Positions 9,025-17,578 of a stretch of DNA of 46,843 nt are shown one piece after another. Under the pieces are notes generated by a model, which was given only the letters and a program-made list of their open reading frames with translations, searched no databases and was not told where the DNA came from. The DNA is taken from positions 1 to 46,843 of the forward strand of contig DHRK01000068.1 in the NCBI GenBank assembly GCA_002410325.1, written 5' to 3'. Position 1 is the first letter of the stretch. Every line of letters starts with the position of its first letter. Source of the stretch: Syntrophomonas sp. UBA5314 (GTDB taxonomy: Bacteria; Bacillota; Syntrophomonadia; Syntrophomonadales; Syntrophomonadaceae). The translations under genes were made by a program, and so were the position numbers.

Positions 9025-9933
9025 ATGTCAAGAAAAAAACGGCGTAAGGTTCAGCACCTGACTTTCCTGGTGATACCCGAAAACGCAGGAAATATGCTAA
9101 AGATGGGCATAACCCGTAGAAAGCTAACCATTGCCGGAGTTGCCGGCGGTATTCTCGCCTTACTGATTATCGGGATCCTGGTTTCATATTCAATAAATAT
9201 GAATCATATAAGACAGGTGAACAGAATCATCGACGATAATGAAGAAAAGCAAGAGACTATAGAAATTCTAAATCAAGAAATGGGCCAGATCAAGAAACAG
9301 CAAGAGGACATCAGTAAAAAGCAGGAGGAAATAAAACGGATGATGGGAATCAAGACTGAATCCGCTATTCCTGCTAAAACCAAAGATGGGGGCCAGGGAG
9401 GTGAGGATCTACCCCTAAATCCGTCCTACGGAGACACCACCAGTTTGATCCTGATCCAGGCGATAAAAACCGATCTGGCCAAACAAGACCAGGAGCTGGA
9501 CGAGCTCATAGCCCGGGTAACTGACAATACTGCCTATTTCAGGAGTGTTCCCAATCAATGGCCTTCCAAAGGCGAAATCAGTTCCGATTTCGGCTGGCGC
9601 AAGTCGCCCTTTGGCGGTAAAGAAACCACTTACCATGACGGTATCGATATTGTCAACAGTTACGGCTCGCCCATTGCAGCCGCCGGGGATGGTAAAGTCA
9701 CTTTTGCCGGGACCAGAGGGGCTTATGGCAATGCGGTGATGATAGACCATGGCTCGGGATTCACCACCCTCTATGGACACGCTTCCGCTATCCTGGTCAA
9801 AGTGGGGCAAACGGTAAGCAAGGGGGAAGTTATTGCCAGGATGGGCAACTCCGGTAGAAGTACGGGAACCCATGTGCATTTTAGCGTCTTCAAGTGGGGG
9901 GTATGCCAGGATCCCATGGTATATTTGCCCTAA
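9025..9933 (+). CDS. Membrane-anchored M23 (lysostaphin-type) peptidase
   Basis: 302 residues from ATG 9025; a TTG at 9013 in the same frame has no room for a ribosome site. There is a basic cytoplasmic N-terminus, one membrane helix near residues 37-58, then a coiled-coil rich in Glu, Gln and Lys (about 65-115) and a C-terminal M23 domain. The zinc site is visible: HDGID gives H204 and D208, and HVH gives H283 and H285. It probably cuts peptidoglycan cross-bridges outside the membrane. The bactofilin gene starts 21 nt downstream, a pairing seen in several bacteria where bactofilin positions an M23 enzyme. Confidence 0.9.
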   Translation: MSRKKRRKVQHLTFLVIPENAGNMLKMGITRRKLTIAGVAGGILALLIIGILVSYSINMNHIRQVNRIIDDNEEKQETIEILNQEMGQIKKQQEDISKKQEEIKRMMGIKTESAIPAKTKDGGQGGEDLPLNPSYGDTTSLILIQAIKTDLAKQDQELDELIARVTDNTAYFRSVPNQWPSKGEISSDFGWRKSPFGGKETTYHDGIDIVNSYGSPIAAAGDGKVTFAGTRGAYGNAVMIDHGSGFTTLYGHASAILVKVGQTVSKGEVIARMGNSGRSTGTHVHFSVFKWGVCQDPMVYLP

Positions 9934-9954
9934 ACGGGTAAAGGAGGACACCGG

Positions 9955-10401
9955 ATGTTTAAGAAAAGAGCTAAAAATTTTTCCCAAATAGAGAGCCTGA
10001 TAGCCAACGGAGTTACTATCAAAGGCAACATCATATCCCAGGGATCCATGCGGATAGACGGTTTTGTCGACGGCAAAATGGACATCAAAGGTGATCTCAT
10101 CATTGGGGAAAACGGACATGTTAAAGGGGAGTTTCAGGCAGAAAACGCCATGCTGGCCGGTAAGGTAGAAGGTGCACTTATTGTGCGTCAGCGCTGTCAG
10201 ATTGCGGAAACCGGATTGATGATGGGGGATATCACCTGCAGTGTTTTGAGTATCGAGGAAGGGGGAACCCTGCACGGAGCCAGCAAGATGAACTATAATA
10301 AAAATTCCTCCGATGTATTATTAAGCGACAAGACGGATAGCAAGAAAGACCATTCTAAACATACTCGCGCTTCGAATAAAACATCCGAATCGCTGGAATA
10401 A
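9955..10401 (+). CDS. Bactofilin (polymer-forming cytoskeletal protein)
   Basis: 148 residues. The central region is a run of short beta-helix turns (GVTIKGNIISQGSMRIDGF, GDLIIGENGHVKGEF, AENAMLAGKVEGALIV) typical of the bactofilin fold. The polar C-terminal tail, rich in Lys and Ser, is probably unstructured. Bactofilins self-assemble without nucleotide and act as scaffolds at the membrane. GGAGGA stands before the ATG, and the gene follows the M23 peptidase closely, so I infer a shared operon for local wall remodelling. Confidence 0.92.
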   Translation: MFKKRAKNFSQIESLIANGVTIKGNIISQGSMRIDGFVDGKMDIKGDLIIGENGHVKGEFQAENAMLAGKVEGALIVRQRCQIAETGLMMGDITCSVLSIEEGGTLHGASKMNYNKNSSDVLLSDKTDSKKDHSKHTRASNKTSESLE

Positions 10402-10492
10402 AAGAAGGATGCTCACTTCCAGCGGGCGGTTCAGCTTTTCCCGTAATACAGGTTTCTCTAAATAATGAAGAAATTCCGCAGGGGATGATGAG

Positions 10493-11146
10493 GTGATCAA
10501 TTTGTTCCAAGATCGTAGACAGGCAGGGCGTTCGTTGGCGCAAGCGCTGAAATCCAAAGGCATAGATTTTGACCTGGTTATGGCGGTGCCGCGAGGAGGC
10601 GTCATAGTTGGCGAAGAAGTGGCTTCTTGCTTTGGCAAACCGCTGGATGTAGTAATGGCTAAAAAAATTGATGATCCCTGCCTGCCGGACTACGCGATTG
10701 GGGCAGTGACACCGGATGGAGAGATCCTTCTGCATGAGGGCGTTGATAATGAGTTGATTGCCAGGGATCATGACGAAATAATCAAACTAGCGGAACGTAT
10801 TAAAAATGAAATCAATTCGCGGCTCAAAGAATTTCGCAACTACCACCAGCCCTTAAATCCAAAAGATAAACGGGTCCTCTTGGTCGATGATGGCATCGCT
10901 TCAGGGTTTACGATCAAAGGGGCGGTCAGTTATCTGCAGAGACTGCAGGCCAGGCAGGTCTTTATAGCGGTTCCGGTTTGTTCCAATAGTGCATTCACCA
11001 GCCTTTCTAAAATTGTTGATGAGATCATATGTTTGGAAATTCCCCGGGCCTTCTATGCCGTAGGTCAGTTTTACCAGGATTTCGCAGGGGTTGAAGACAG
11101 TGAGGTTATTGAATCCCTCACCAGGATCAGTCAAACTTCTGGTTAA
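10493..11146 (+). CDS. Phosphoribosyltransferase-domain protein
   Basis: 217 residues from a GTG start. The PRPP-binding signature is VLLVDDGIASGFTIKGAV (about residues 125-142), and MAVPRGGVIVGEEVA near residue 30 matches the family of stand-alone type I phosphoribosyltransferases found in many bacteria. The base or alcohol acceptor cannot be told from sequence. Its 3' end overlaps the convergent yyaC gene by 20 nt, so transcripts from the two genes would be antisense there. Confidence 0.85.
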   Translation: MINLFQDRRQAGRSLAQALKSKGIDFDLVMAVPRGGVIVGEEVASCFGKPLDVVMAKKIDDPCLPDYAIGAVTPDGEILLHEGVDNELIARDHDEIIKLAERIKNEINSRLKEFRNYHQPLNPKDKRVLLVDDGIASGFTIKGAVSYLQRLQARQVFIAVPVCSNSAFTSLSKIVDEIICLEIPRAFYAVGQFYQDFAGVEDSEVIESLTRISQTSG

Positions 11147-11738
11147 ATGGCTGGTTCATTCCCGGGTAGCGGCTCAACTGGCTGAAGGCCAGGTATAAAC
11201 CTTTGGCAATTAAATCGGCCATCCTATACACAATGTACAAACGAGTGTTCTGCAAGACCAGATGTTCAAAAAAACCTCCCACATTTACCACCCCGGAAAT
11301 GTGAAAATCACCGACTTCAGGCAGACTCTTTTTTAAGGCGGTACCAGGTTTCAAACTGCCCGCCCGCACGTTAATATATCCGATCCGATCCGTGTTTCCC
11401 AAGCAGGCGTCCACGGCTCCGATAATTGGCCTATCCGGCCGGTTGTTTATATCCTCTAAAATCTCTTCCAGATTGGTAGCGTGAACCGGATGTTCTAGAC
11501 TACCATATATTTCCATGCGAGAAGAAAGGCTGCGCAGCCGGGTTCCAACCAGCGGTCCCAAACAATCGCCGGTAGCGCGGTCGGTACCAATGTTTATAAA
11601 AACCAGGGGGCGTGAATAATCGGTGTTTATAGAAGTAAACAGGGAGCAGACACTGGATTGCAGTTTGGTTAGAGATCGGGGATCTTCATAATGGAATGAC
11701 GCCTGAGCGTTTCTGTCGGCCATCTTGCTCAACAACAA
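11127..11738 (-). CDS. yyaC: Spore protease-like protein YyaC
   Basis: 203 residues. The core FINIGTDRATGDCLGPLVG and the DACLG block are characteristic of YyaC, which is related to the germination protease GPR. The start is a TTG at 11738 (another TTG at 11735 is possible), with GGAGGG 6 nt upstream. YyaC also lies near the origin in Bacillus subtilis, so its position supports both the identity and the spore-forming lineage. Its substrate is not established. Confidence 0.88.
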   Translation of the reverse strand: MLLSKMADRNAQASFHYEDPRSLTKLQSSVCSLFTSINTDYSRPLVFINIGTDRATGDCLGPLVGTRLRSLSSRMEIYGSLEHPVHATNLEEILEDINNRPDRPIIGAVDACLGNTDRIGYINVRAGSLKPGTALKKSLPEVGDFHISGVVNVGGFFEHLVLQNTRLYIVYRMADLIAKGLYLAFSQLSRYPGMNQPFNQKFD

Positions 11739-11878
11739 AAAGCACCCTCCTTACTTGTATCTCCATAATATTCTTGCCTCTGGAAATATTTTTATGCTGT
11801 AAATAACCGGCCCCAGTAATATTTATGACTAACAACGGGGTACCATGACTGGGGGCTGAAAAAATAAAAACGCGGTTA

Positions 11879-12955
11879 ATGGTTATTTTTGCTTACCTGG
11901 GTGCGGTGATCGGAGCCGGGTTTGCTTCGGGGCAGGAGGTTGTGCAGTTCTTTGTCTCCTACGGTGACGGCGGGCTGTGGGGGGCGCTTGCCGCGACTCT
12001 TTTGTTCGGATTGAGCGGCGCCCTGCTTATGCACCGGGCCCACTACTTTAAGATTTCACGTTATCAAGCCCTATTTTCGACCATTATGGGGCATAGGATG
12101 AGCCTGGCAGTTGATGCGGGTTTGGGTTTATTTTTGTTTTTAGGCATCTCCACCATGTTTTCAGCCAGCGGGGCCGTCTTTTATGAGCATCTATACCTGC
12201 CCAAGAATGGGGGAATAATGGCGGCCTACCTAGTAGTCGCGGCCTTTCTCCTGTGGGGTAAACGGGGTCTGGTCTTCTCGTACAATATTCTGGTTCCTCT
12301 AAAAATAGTCTTGCTTATGGGGGTAGCCGGTTGGGTGGCATTCGGACCGGCATCCCCGGATGACAGCAGCGCGGTGTTAACTTATGTTTATCCGGAGTCG
12401 CGCTACTGGATGCTTTCCTGCGTGCTTTATGTAGCCTACAATTTCTCACTGGCGATGGTGGTCCTGACCGAATATCAGTCGATCGGCAGCCGGGAAAATT
12501 CCATAAAAGGAGCCTGGTGGGGAGGGGTTCTGCTAGGCATGCTGGTACTGCTCACCTACCTGGCGCTCAGTAAGCACCTGCCGGCGGTATTGCACTATGA
12601 AGTTCCGATGCTGTATGTGGCCGGCCAGGTATCCATTACGGCCAAACACGTGTATACGCTGGTACTGTGGATGGGGATAATCACTACAGCCATTGCCAAT
12701 ACCTATGGCTTTGCCCAGCGCTTTTCCGCATTTACGGGATTGAACTACCGGTTGTGCCTTATACTCTGCATGACCATGGCCTTGCCTTTATCAATGAAAA
12801 GCTTTTCCCAGCTGGTGGGGTATATCTATCCGCTGTTTGGTTTGCTGGGGCTGCTTATTCTGGGCGCTCTGTGGCTGGGGGCAGGAAAAGACATGGGCCG
12901 GGACTTGTATTATAATGTAATGAAGCAAATTGTCGGGCAAGGAGGTAAAAGGTGA
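11879..12955 (+). CDS. YkvI-like polytopic membrane protein
   Basis: 358 residues with about ten hydrophobic segments. The opening FAYLGAVIGAGFASGQEVVQFF is typical of the YkvI family, which is distantly related to amino-acid/sodium symporters of the LeuT fold. The substrate is unknown. The ATG at 11879 lacks a good ribosome site. The frame stays open back to a CTG at 11849 preceded by a stop, so translation may begin a few codons upstream at a non-ATG codon. It overlaps selA by 4 nt (GTGA), suggesting coupling to the selenocysteine genes. Confidence 0.75.
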   Translation: MVIFAYLGAVIGAGFASGQEVVQFFVSYGDGGLWGALAATLLFGLSGALLMHRAHYFKISRYQALFSTIMGHRMSLAVDAGLGLFLFLGISTMFSASGAVFYEHLYLPKNGGIMAAYLVVAAFLLWGKRGLVFSYNILVPLKIVLLMGVAGWVAFGPASPDDSSAVLTYVYPESRYWMLSCVLYVAYNFSLAMVVLTEYQSIGSRENSIKGAWWGGVLLGMLVLLTYLALSKHLPAVLHYEVPMLYVAGQVSITAKHVYTLVLWMGIITTAIANTYGFAQRFSAFTGLNYRLCLILCMTMALPLSMKSFSQLVGYIYPLFGLLGLLILGALWLGAGKDMGRDLYYNVMKQIVGQGGKR

Positions 12956-14352
12956 GCAGCTTAAAAAATATTCCTCCCATTGATGAAGTAATTAAGCAGC
13001 CCCGTGTACAACAATTGATCGAAAAATACAACCGGGAGCATGTTTTAACCCTGGCCCGGCAGGCCGCCGGCCAGCTGCGAGAGGAAATAAGACAAAAGCG
13101 GATGGATATAGACCGGACCCAGGCTACCGAGATGATTCTGGCCAAAGTGGAGGAGGCCGCAGTCAAAGCCAATCAGGGCAAGATGAAACGGGTGGTCAAC
13201 GGCACCGGAGTCGTCCTGCACACCAACCTGGGAAGGGCGCCGCTCAGCGAAAAGGCTGCCGCCCATGTTGCCGCCATGGGGAGATACTACAGCAATCTGG
13301 AGTTGGACCTGGAAAAAGGGGAGCGGGGTTCGCGCTACCAGCACGTCGAGGAATTGCTGGTTAGTTTGACCGGAGCCGAGGCCGCCCTGGTGGTAAACAA
13401 TAATGCGGCGGCAGTATTATTGGGCTTGACAAGCTTTGCCCGGGGAAAAGAAGTGATTGTCTCCCGCGGCCAGTTGATCGAAATAGGGGGGGCTTTCCGT
13501 GTACCGGAAGTGATGAAGCAATCAGGCGCCATTTTGATCGAAGTGGGGACCACCAACCGAACCTACCCGGCTGATTTTGAAAGAGCCATCACTGAAAACA
13601 CGGCCATGCTGTTTACGGCGCATACCTCAAACTACAAAGTGATGGGATTTGTTCGAGAGGTTGACCTAAAAGAACTTGTTCAATTGGGAATGAAATACCA
13701 GATTCCGGTCATGCAGGATCTGGGCAGCGGTTGCCTGCTCAATCTGGGCGAATGGGGATTACTCGAAGAACCCAATGTGCCGGAATGCGTGGCCAGCGGG
13801 GCGGATATCGTTTGCTTCAGCGGTGATAAACTGCTGGGCGGTTCACAGGCCGGCATCCTGGTAGGTAAAAAGCAGTATATCGATGCCATGAAAAAGAATC
13901 AATTGCTGCGTGCCCTGCGGATAGACAAGCTGACCTTGGCGGCCCTGGAAGCCACCTTATTGGAATACAGCATTGGACAGCCGGCCCAGAATCTGCCCGT
14001 GATAAACATGTTGAGCAGATCCCCGGAAGAACTGCAAGGCAAAGCCAGGCGCATATTACAGGGTTTGCGCAGGGTATTTAACGGGGATGACAGAATCGCC
14101 GCCTTGGGCTTGTGTAAGGTTTCAGACACCATCGGGGGCGGGGCGTATCCTACCTATGAGATGCCCGGATATGGCGTGCAAATAGAGTTTTCCATGATGT
14201 CGGTAGAAGCAGCAGCCAAAAACCTGCGCCTGGGAGACCCGGCCATGCTGGTTCGTAAACAGGACGACCGGATCATTATCAGTGCACGGACCATTTTTGA
14301 TGATGAAATAAAGCTTTTACCTGGTTTGCTTGCCCAGGCGATGAGCCTTTAG
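12952..14352 (+). CDS. selA: L-seryl-tRNA(Sec) selenium transferase SelA
   Basis: 466 residues, full length. SelA is a decameric pyridoxal-phosphate enzyme that converts Ser-tRNA(Sec) to Sec-tRNA(Sec) using selenophosphate. The N-terminal tRNA-binding helical domain is followed by RVVNGTGVVLHTNLGRAPLS and the PLP-lysine motif CFSGDKLLGGSQAGI, with the lysine at about residue 293. The GTG start at 12952 has GGAGG upstream and overlaps the preceding gene. selB follows 22 nt later and the tRNA-Sec gene follows selB. Confidence 0.97.
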   Translation: MSSLKNIPPIDEVIKQPRVQQLIEKYNREHVLTLARQAAGQLREEIRQKRMDIDRTQATEMILAKVEEAAVKANQGKMKRVVNGTGVVLHTNLGRAPLSEKAAAHVAAMGRYYSNLELDLEKGERGSRYQHVEELLVSLTGAEAALVVNNNAAAVLLGLTSFARGKEVIVSRGQLIEIGGAFRVPEVMKQSGAILIEVGTTNRTYPADFERAITENTAMLFTAHTSNYKVMGFVREVDLKELVQLGMKYQIPVMQDLGSGCLLNLGEWGLLEEPNVPECVASGADIVCFSGDKLLGGSQAGILVGKKQYIDAMKKNQLLRALRIDKLTLAALEATLLEYSIGQPAQNLPVINMLSRSPEELQGKARRILQGLRRVFNGDDRIAALGLCKVSDTIGGGAYPTYEMPGYGVQIEFSMMSVEAAAKNLRLGDPAMLVRKQDDRIIISARTIFDDEIKLLPGLLAQAMSL

Positions 14353-14374
14353 ATTTAATATAAGGAGATCAGCC

Positions 14375-16273
14375 ATGAAGCCATTGGTAATTGGAACAGC
14401 CGGTCACATTGACCATGGAAAAACAACCCTGGTAAAGGCCTTGACCCATATTGACACCGATCGTTTGAAAGAGGAGAAGCAGCGGGGTATTTCCATTGAA
14501 CTGGGCTTTGCGCCTTTCACGCTCCCTGGTGATCAGCGGGCCGCCATTGTTGATGTTCCGGGACACGAGCGATTCATCAGGCATATGCTGGCCGGCGCCT
14601 TTGGGATTGACATGGTTTTGCTGGTTATAGCCGCGGATGAAGGGGTGATGCCTCAGACCCGCGAACACCTTGACATCATTGAGCTTTTAGGGATCGACAA
14701 GGGAATCGTGGTTATCAGCAAAATGGATCTGGTAGATGAGGAATGGCTGCTCCTGGTGGAAGACGACATTAAAGAATATCTCAAAAAGAGCGTACTAAAA
14801 GATGCACCGGTAATAGCCGTATCTGCCACAGACGGAACCGGGCTGCCCGAGCTGGTTGAGGAAATAAGCCGGATGTCCGCACAAGTCATAGAAAAGCCCG
14901 CCCTGGGTCAGGCCCGCCTGCCCATTGACCGGGTTTTTACCATGTCCGGTTTTGGCACCGTGGTGACCGGCACTCTGTGGTCAGGCCGGCTTAATGTGGG
15001 CGACAGCCTGGAACTGATGCCGGTGCAAAAGCCCATCAGAATCAGAACGCTTCAGGTTCACAACGAAAAAGTGCCGGAAGCCCTGGCCGGCCAACGGGTG
15101 GCCGTCAACCTCCAGGGTTTGGAACTGGCTGAAATAAAGCGGGGATATTGGATAGCCAGCCCCGGATTTTTACAGCCCAGCTACCGGGTTGACACCCGGC
15201 TGCGGTTGCTGCATTCCAGCCCCAGGACCCTGAAAAACTGGAACCGGGTTCGCTTTCATTTGGGGACCGATGAGGCGATGGGCAGGATTGTGCTGCTCGA
15301 TCGAGATGAGCTTACCCCCGGAGAAGAAGCCTATGCGCAAATAGTAATGGAAAAACCGGTGGTCGCCCATAAAGGGGATCGCTTTGTGGTCAGGTATTAT
15401 TCCCCGGTTACCACTATAGGCGGGGGAACCATTATCGATCCCCAGGCTCCCAAACAGAAGCGTTTTCGGGAAGACGTCCTAGAAGACCTGGTGGTTAAGG
15501 AGGAAGGAACCCTGTACGACCTGCTGCTCCATGAGCTGGAAAGCAGCTCCACCCTGATCTTGAGTCTGGAAGAGTTGAGCAAAAAATGCGCCGTCGACCG
15601 GGAGCGGGTTAAAGACGAGCTTGGGCAGTTGATTGACGATGACCGGGTATTTGAGATAAAGGATGCCGGGTTCATCAGCACCCTGGCTATGGATGATATC
15701 AAAGAGCGGATCAGCGCCACCCTCAGGGAATATCATAAAAAATATCCCTTGCGCCCCGGCTATCCCAAAGAAGACATGCGCAGCCGGTGGTTTGCCAAGG
15801 TGGACGGCAAGGCCTTTAACCGGATGCTCAAGTACTGGGAAGAGACCGGGGGGATAAAAAGCAGGAACAACCAGCTTATGCTGGGAGAATTCGAAGCTCA
15901 ACCCAATGAAGAGCAGCTACGTATGATCGAGCAGTTTATGGGGATCATGAATGATAATCCCTTTGCCCCGCCCGCCCTGGATGAAATAAGGCAGCCGCTG
16001 CAGGTGAATGAAGCAGAATTCAATGAAATAGTAAATTATCTGATCAACGGGGGACAATTGCTTAAAATAAACCAGGAAATATATTTTACTTCTCAGGCGA
16101 TTGAGCGCGGGAAGGAAATATTGAACAATTATTTTGCCGGGGAAAAAGAGCTCAGCCTGGCAATCGCCCGCGATTTATTAAATACCACGCGCAAATACGC
16201 CCTGCCTTTGATTGAATACTACGATAAGATACGCTTTACCAGGAGAATTGGAGATATCCGCGTAAAGGCATAA
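14375..16273 (+). CDS. selB: Selenocysteine-specific elongation factor SelB
   Basis: 632 residues. The N-terminal GTPase shows GTAGHIDHGKTTL, DVPGHERFIRHML and SKMD. EF-Tu-like domains 2 and 3 follow, and then C-terminal winged-helix repeats (about residues 370-632) that bind the mRNA SECIS hairpin. SelB brings Sec-tRNA to UGA codons on the ribosome. It has AAGGAGA upstream of the ATG. Its presence beside selA, tRNA-Sec and a UGA-containing selD shows that the pathway is complete. Confidence 0.97.
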   Translation: MKPLVIGTAGHIDHGKTTLVKALTHIDTDRLKEEKQRGISIELGFAPFTLPGDQRAAIVDVPGHERFIRHMLAGAFGIDMVLLVIAADEGVMPQTREHLDIIELLGIDKGIVVISKMDLVDEEWLLLVEDDIKEYLKKSVLKDAPVIAVSATDGTGLPELVEEISRMSAQVIEKPALGQARLPIDRVFTMSGFGTVVTGTLWSGRLNVGDSLELMPVQKPIRIRTLQVHNEKVPEALAGQRVAVNLQGLELAEIKRGYWIASPGFLQPSYRVDTRLRLLHSSPRTLKNWNRVRFHLGTDEAMGRIVLLDRDELTPGEEAYAQIVMEKPVVAHKGDRFVVRYYSPVTTIGGGTIIDPQAPKQKRFREDVLEDLVVKEEGTLYDLLLHELESSSTLILSLEELSKKCAVDRERVKDELGQLIDDDRVFEIKDAGFISTLAMDDIKERISATLREYHKKYPLRPGYPKEDMRSRWFAKVDGKAFNRMLKYWEETGGIKSRNNQLMLGEFEAQPNEEQLRMIEQFMGIMNDNPFAPPALDEIRQPLQVNEAEFNEIVNYLINGGQLLKINQEIYFTSQAIERGKEILNNYFAGEKELSLAIARDLLNTTRKYALPLIEYYDKIRFTRRIGDIRVKA

Positions 16274-16439
16274 TCGCCGCCAGTACATATAAGAACCATA
16301 TTTTCCAGGAAAAAGGGCTAATAATTCAATGAAATAATATGGTATTATATCTAATGGACTCGAAATAAAAAGCTATGAAGCGGTTAGGTAAATCCTTTCT
16401 GGTTAAAATTAAGGAAAGAGATGGAAAGATCAATAACCT

Positions 16440-16538
16440 GGAAGCGGATCGGTCCTGGTGGGTCGCCTGGACTTCAAATCCAGTTTGCGCCGTAGTGATC
16501 CTGCGGTGGGTGGGTTCGATTCCCACACGCTTCCGCCA
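16440..16538 (+). tRNA. selC: tRNA-Sec (anticodon UCA)
   Basis: 99 nt including an encoded CCA. The acceptor stem GGAAGCG/CGCTTCC has discriminator G. The anticodon TCA is at 16474-16476 in a CTGGA/TCCAG stem. The D arm has six pairs (16450-16455 with 16460-16465) and a 4-nt loop, which is diagnostic of tRNA-Sec. The long variable arm pairs 16488-16495 with 16501-16508. The T stem is GTGGG/CCCAC with loop TTCGATT. The eighth acceptor pair is a G-A mismatch rather than Watson-Crick. Confidence 0.97.
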
Positions 16539-16552
16539 ATAGAGAATCATAA

Positions 16553-16615
16553 AGTGCCTGGAATCTTGCCCGGTTGAGCCATATCCGGACAGGACGAATT
16601 TTAAGGCGCTTTTTT
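16553..16615 (+). terminator. Possible terminator after tRNA-Sec
   Basis: AGTGCCT (16553-16559) can pair with AGGCGCT (16604-16610, one G-U) around an inner CCGG/CCGG hairpin, and a T-run follows. The long inner loop makes this weak. Confidence 0.4.
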
Positions 16616-16677
16616 ATATGCTCCTTTCCGCCGTTTACCTCACCCATGACCAATAGACAGAAGGTAGGGAGAAATCC

Positions 16678-17217
16678 CTATTGGGGTGGGGTTGATTTTT
16701 CAATCACCAGACAGCCGGCGATTATATCGTGCAGGGCCTGCTTTCTTTCGGTAAAAGCGGCCATAATAAAGCCGATAAATAAAATCAGAGCCGACAAGTA
16801 CTTGGCAAAATAACGCCGGGTAGCTCTATCAAAGGTGATCCGTTGACCGTTTTCATCAACCACGATAATGCCCAGGGCCAGTTTGCCCAGAGTGCCCTGG
16901 AGTTTTGAACGCTCCATCAAGGCGTAGTACAGCCAGTTGGTGAGCAACCCTACCAGAAACACGATCAAAAAAGCCGCGCCCAAAGCGGATACAACAGCAC
17001 CCTCACTTCCGCCCACCAGGGCGCCCAGCCCGGCCCCTAATAAAGCGCCTATTACTCCCAAGAGATACAGCAAGGGTATAAAAAGTAGTCCGAGCACGGA
17101 TAAAATAGCCCAATCGATAAAGGCTGCCGCAAACCGTGTCCAAAATCCGGCGTATTCTAAAGATTTAGCGTTAGGGTCAACTTCAAGCTGCTCAGGGATT
17201 CTTTCCTCTAGTTCCAT
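16678..17217 (-). CDS. RDD-family membrane protein
   Basis: 179 residues from ATG 17217, which lies 8 nt after GGGAGGTGG; a GTG at 17229 is too close to that site. The opening YAGFWTRFAAAFIDWAIL carries the Arg and Asp residues that name the family, and the C-terminal LHDIIAGCLVI carries the last conserved Asp. There are three to four membrane helices, with a glycine-rich insertion near residues 60-90. Some RDD proteins are ion antiporters, but the role of this one is unknown. It is divergent from the VanW gene. Confidence 0.85.
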   Translation of the reverse strand: MELEERIPEQLEVDPNAKSLEYAGFWTRFAAAFIDWAILSVLGLLFIPLLYLLGVIGALLGAGLGALVGGSEGAVVSALGAAFLIVFLVGLLTNWLYYALMERSKLQGTLGKLALGIIVVDENGQRITFDRATRRYFAKYLSALILFIGFIMAAFTERKQALHDIIAGCLVIEKSTPPQ

Positions 17218-17578
17218 TCTGAAAACCACCTCCCTGCTTAATGATCCTGGCAGGTGTAATATTTATTGCTTCCTTTGCATTATATTCTGGTAAGCATTAG
17301 CCTTCCTTATATAAAAAGTTACCATAACATTATCGAATTAGGAACCGTCGTGCCAACGGGAACCAGCATTCGGCTTAAACCTGGTTACGACGATAATTCT
17401 TACGCTACACTGGTTAATCGATAAATTTTAGACAGGAGCTAAAGTTTGTAATTTGTTTATCCGATTATTTAAGTTAGACTTAGTAAAAATAGCCTATGCA
17501 GGTAGACCGATTTACCTAGGCCAGGGTAATCGGTATTTCTCAGGACTTCCTAAAATATCCTCTACAGGGGTGGTTGAA
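17218..17578. other. Divergent intergenic region with possible structured leader
   Basis: This 361-nt region separates the RDD and VanW genes. On the plus strand CGTCGT (near 17347) can pair with ACGACG (near 17387) around an inner AACCAG/CTGGTT stem. Further on, ACCGATTTACC (17507-17517) pairs with GGGTAATCGGT (17524-17534) with one bulge. I do not recognise a known riboswitch. Confidence 0.4.

Noticed and set aside
9415..10275. 286-residue minus-strand frame over the M23 and bactofilin genes
   Set aside because: No ribosome site, no recognisable motif, and fully covered by two well-supported plus-strand genes.
17240..17570. Cyclic di-GMP riboswitch before the VanW gene
   Set aside because: The conserved GEMM core sequences are not present on the plus strand.
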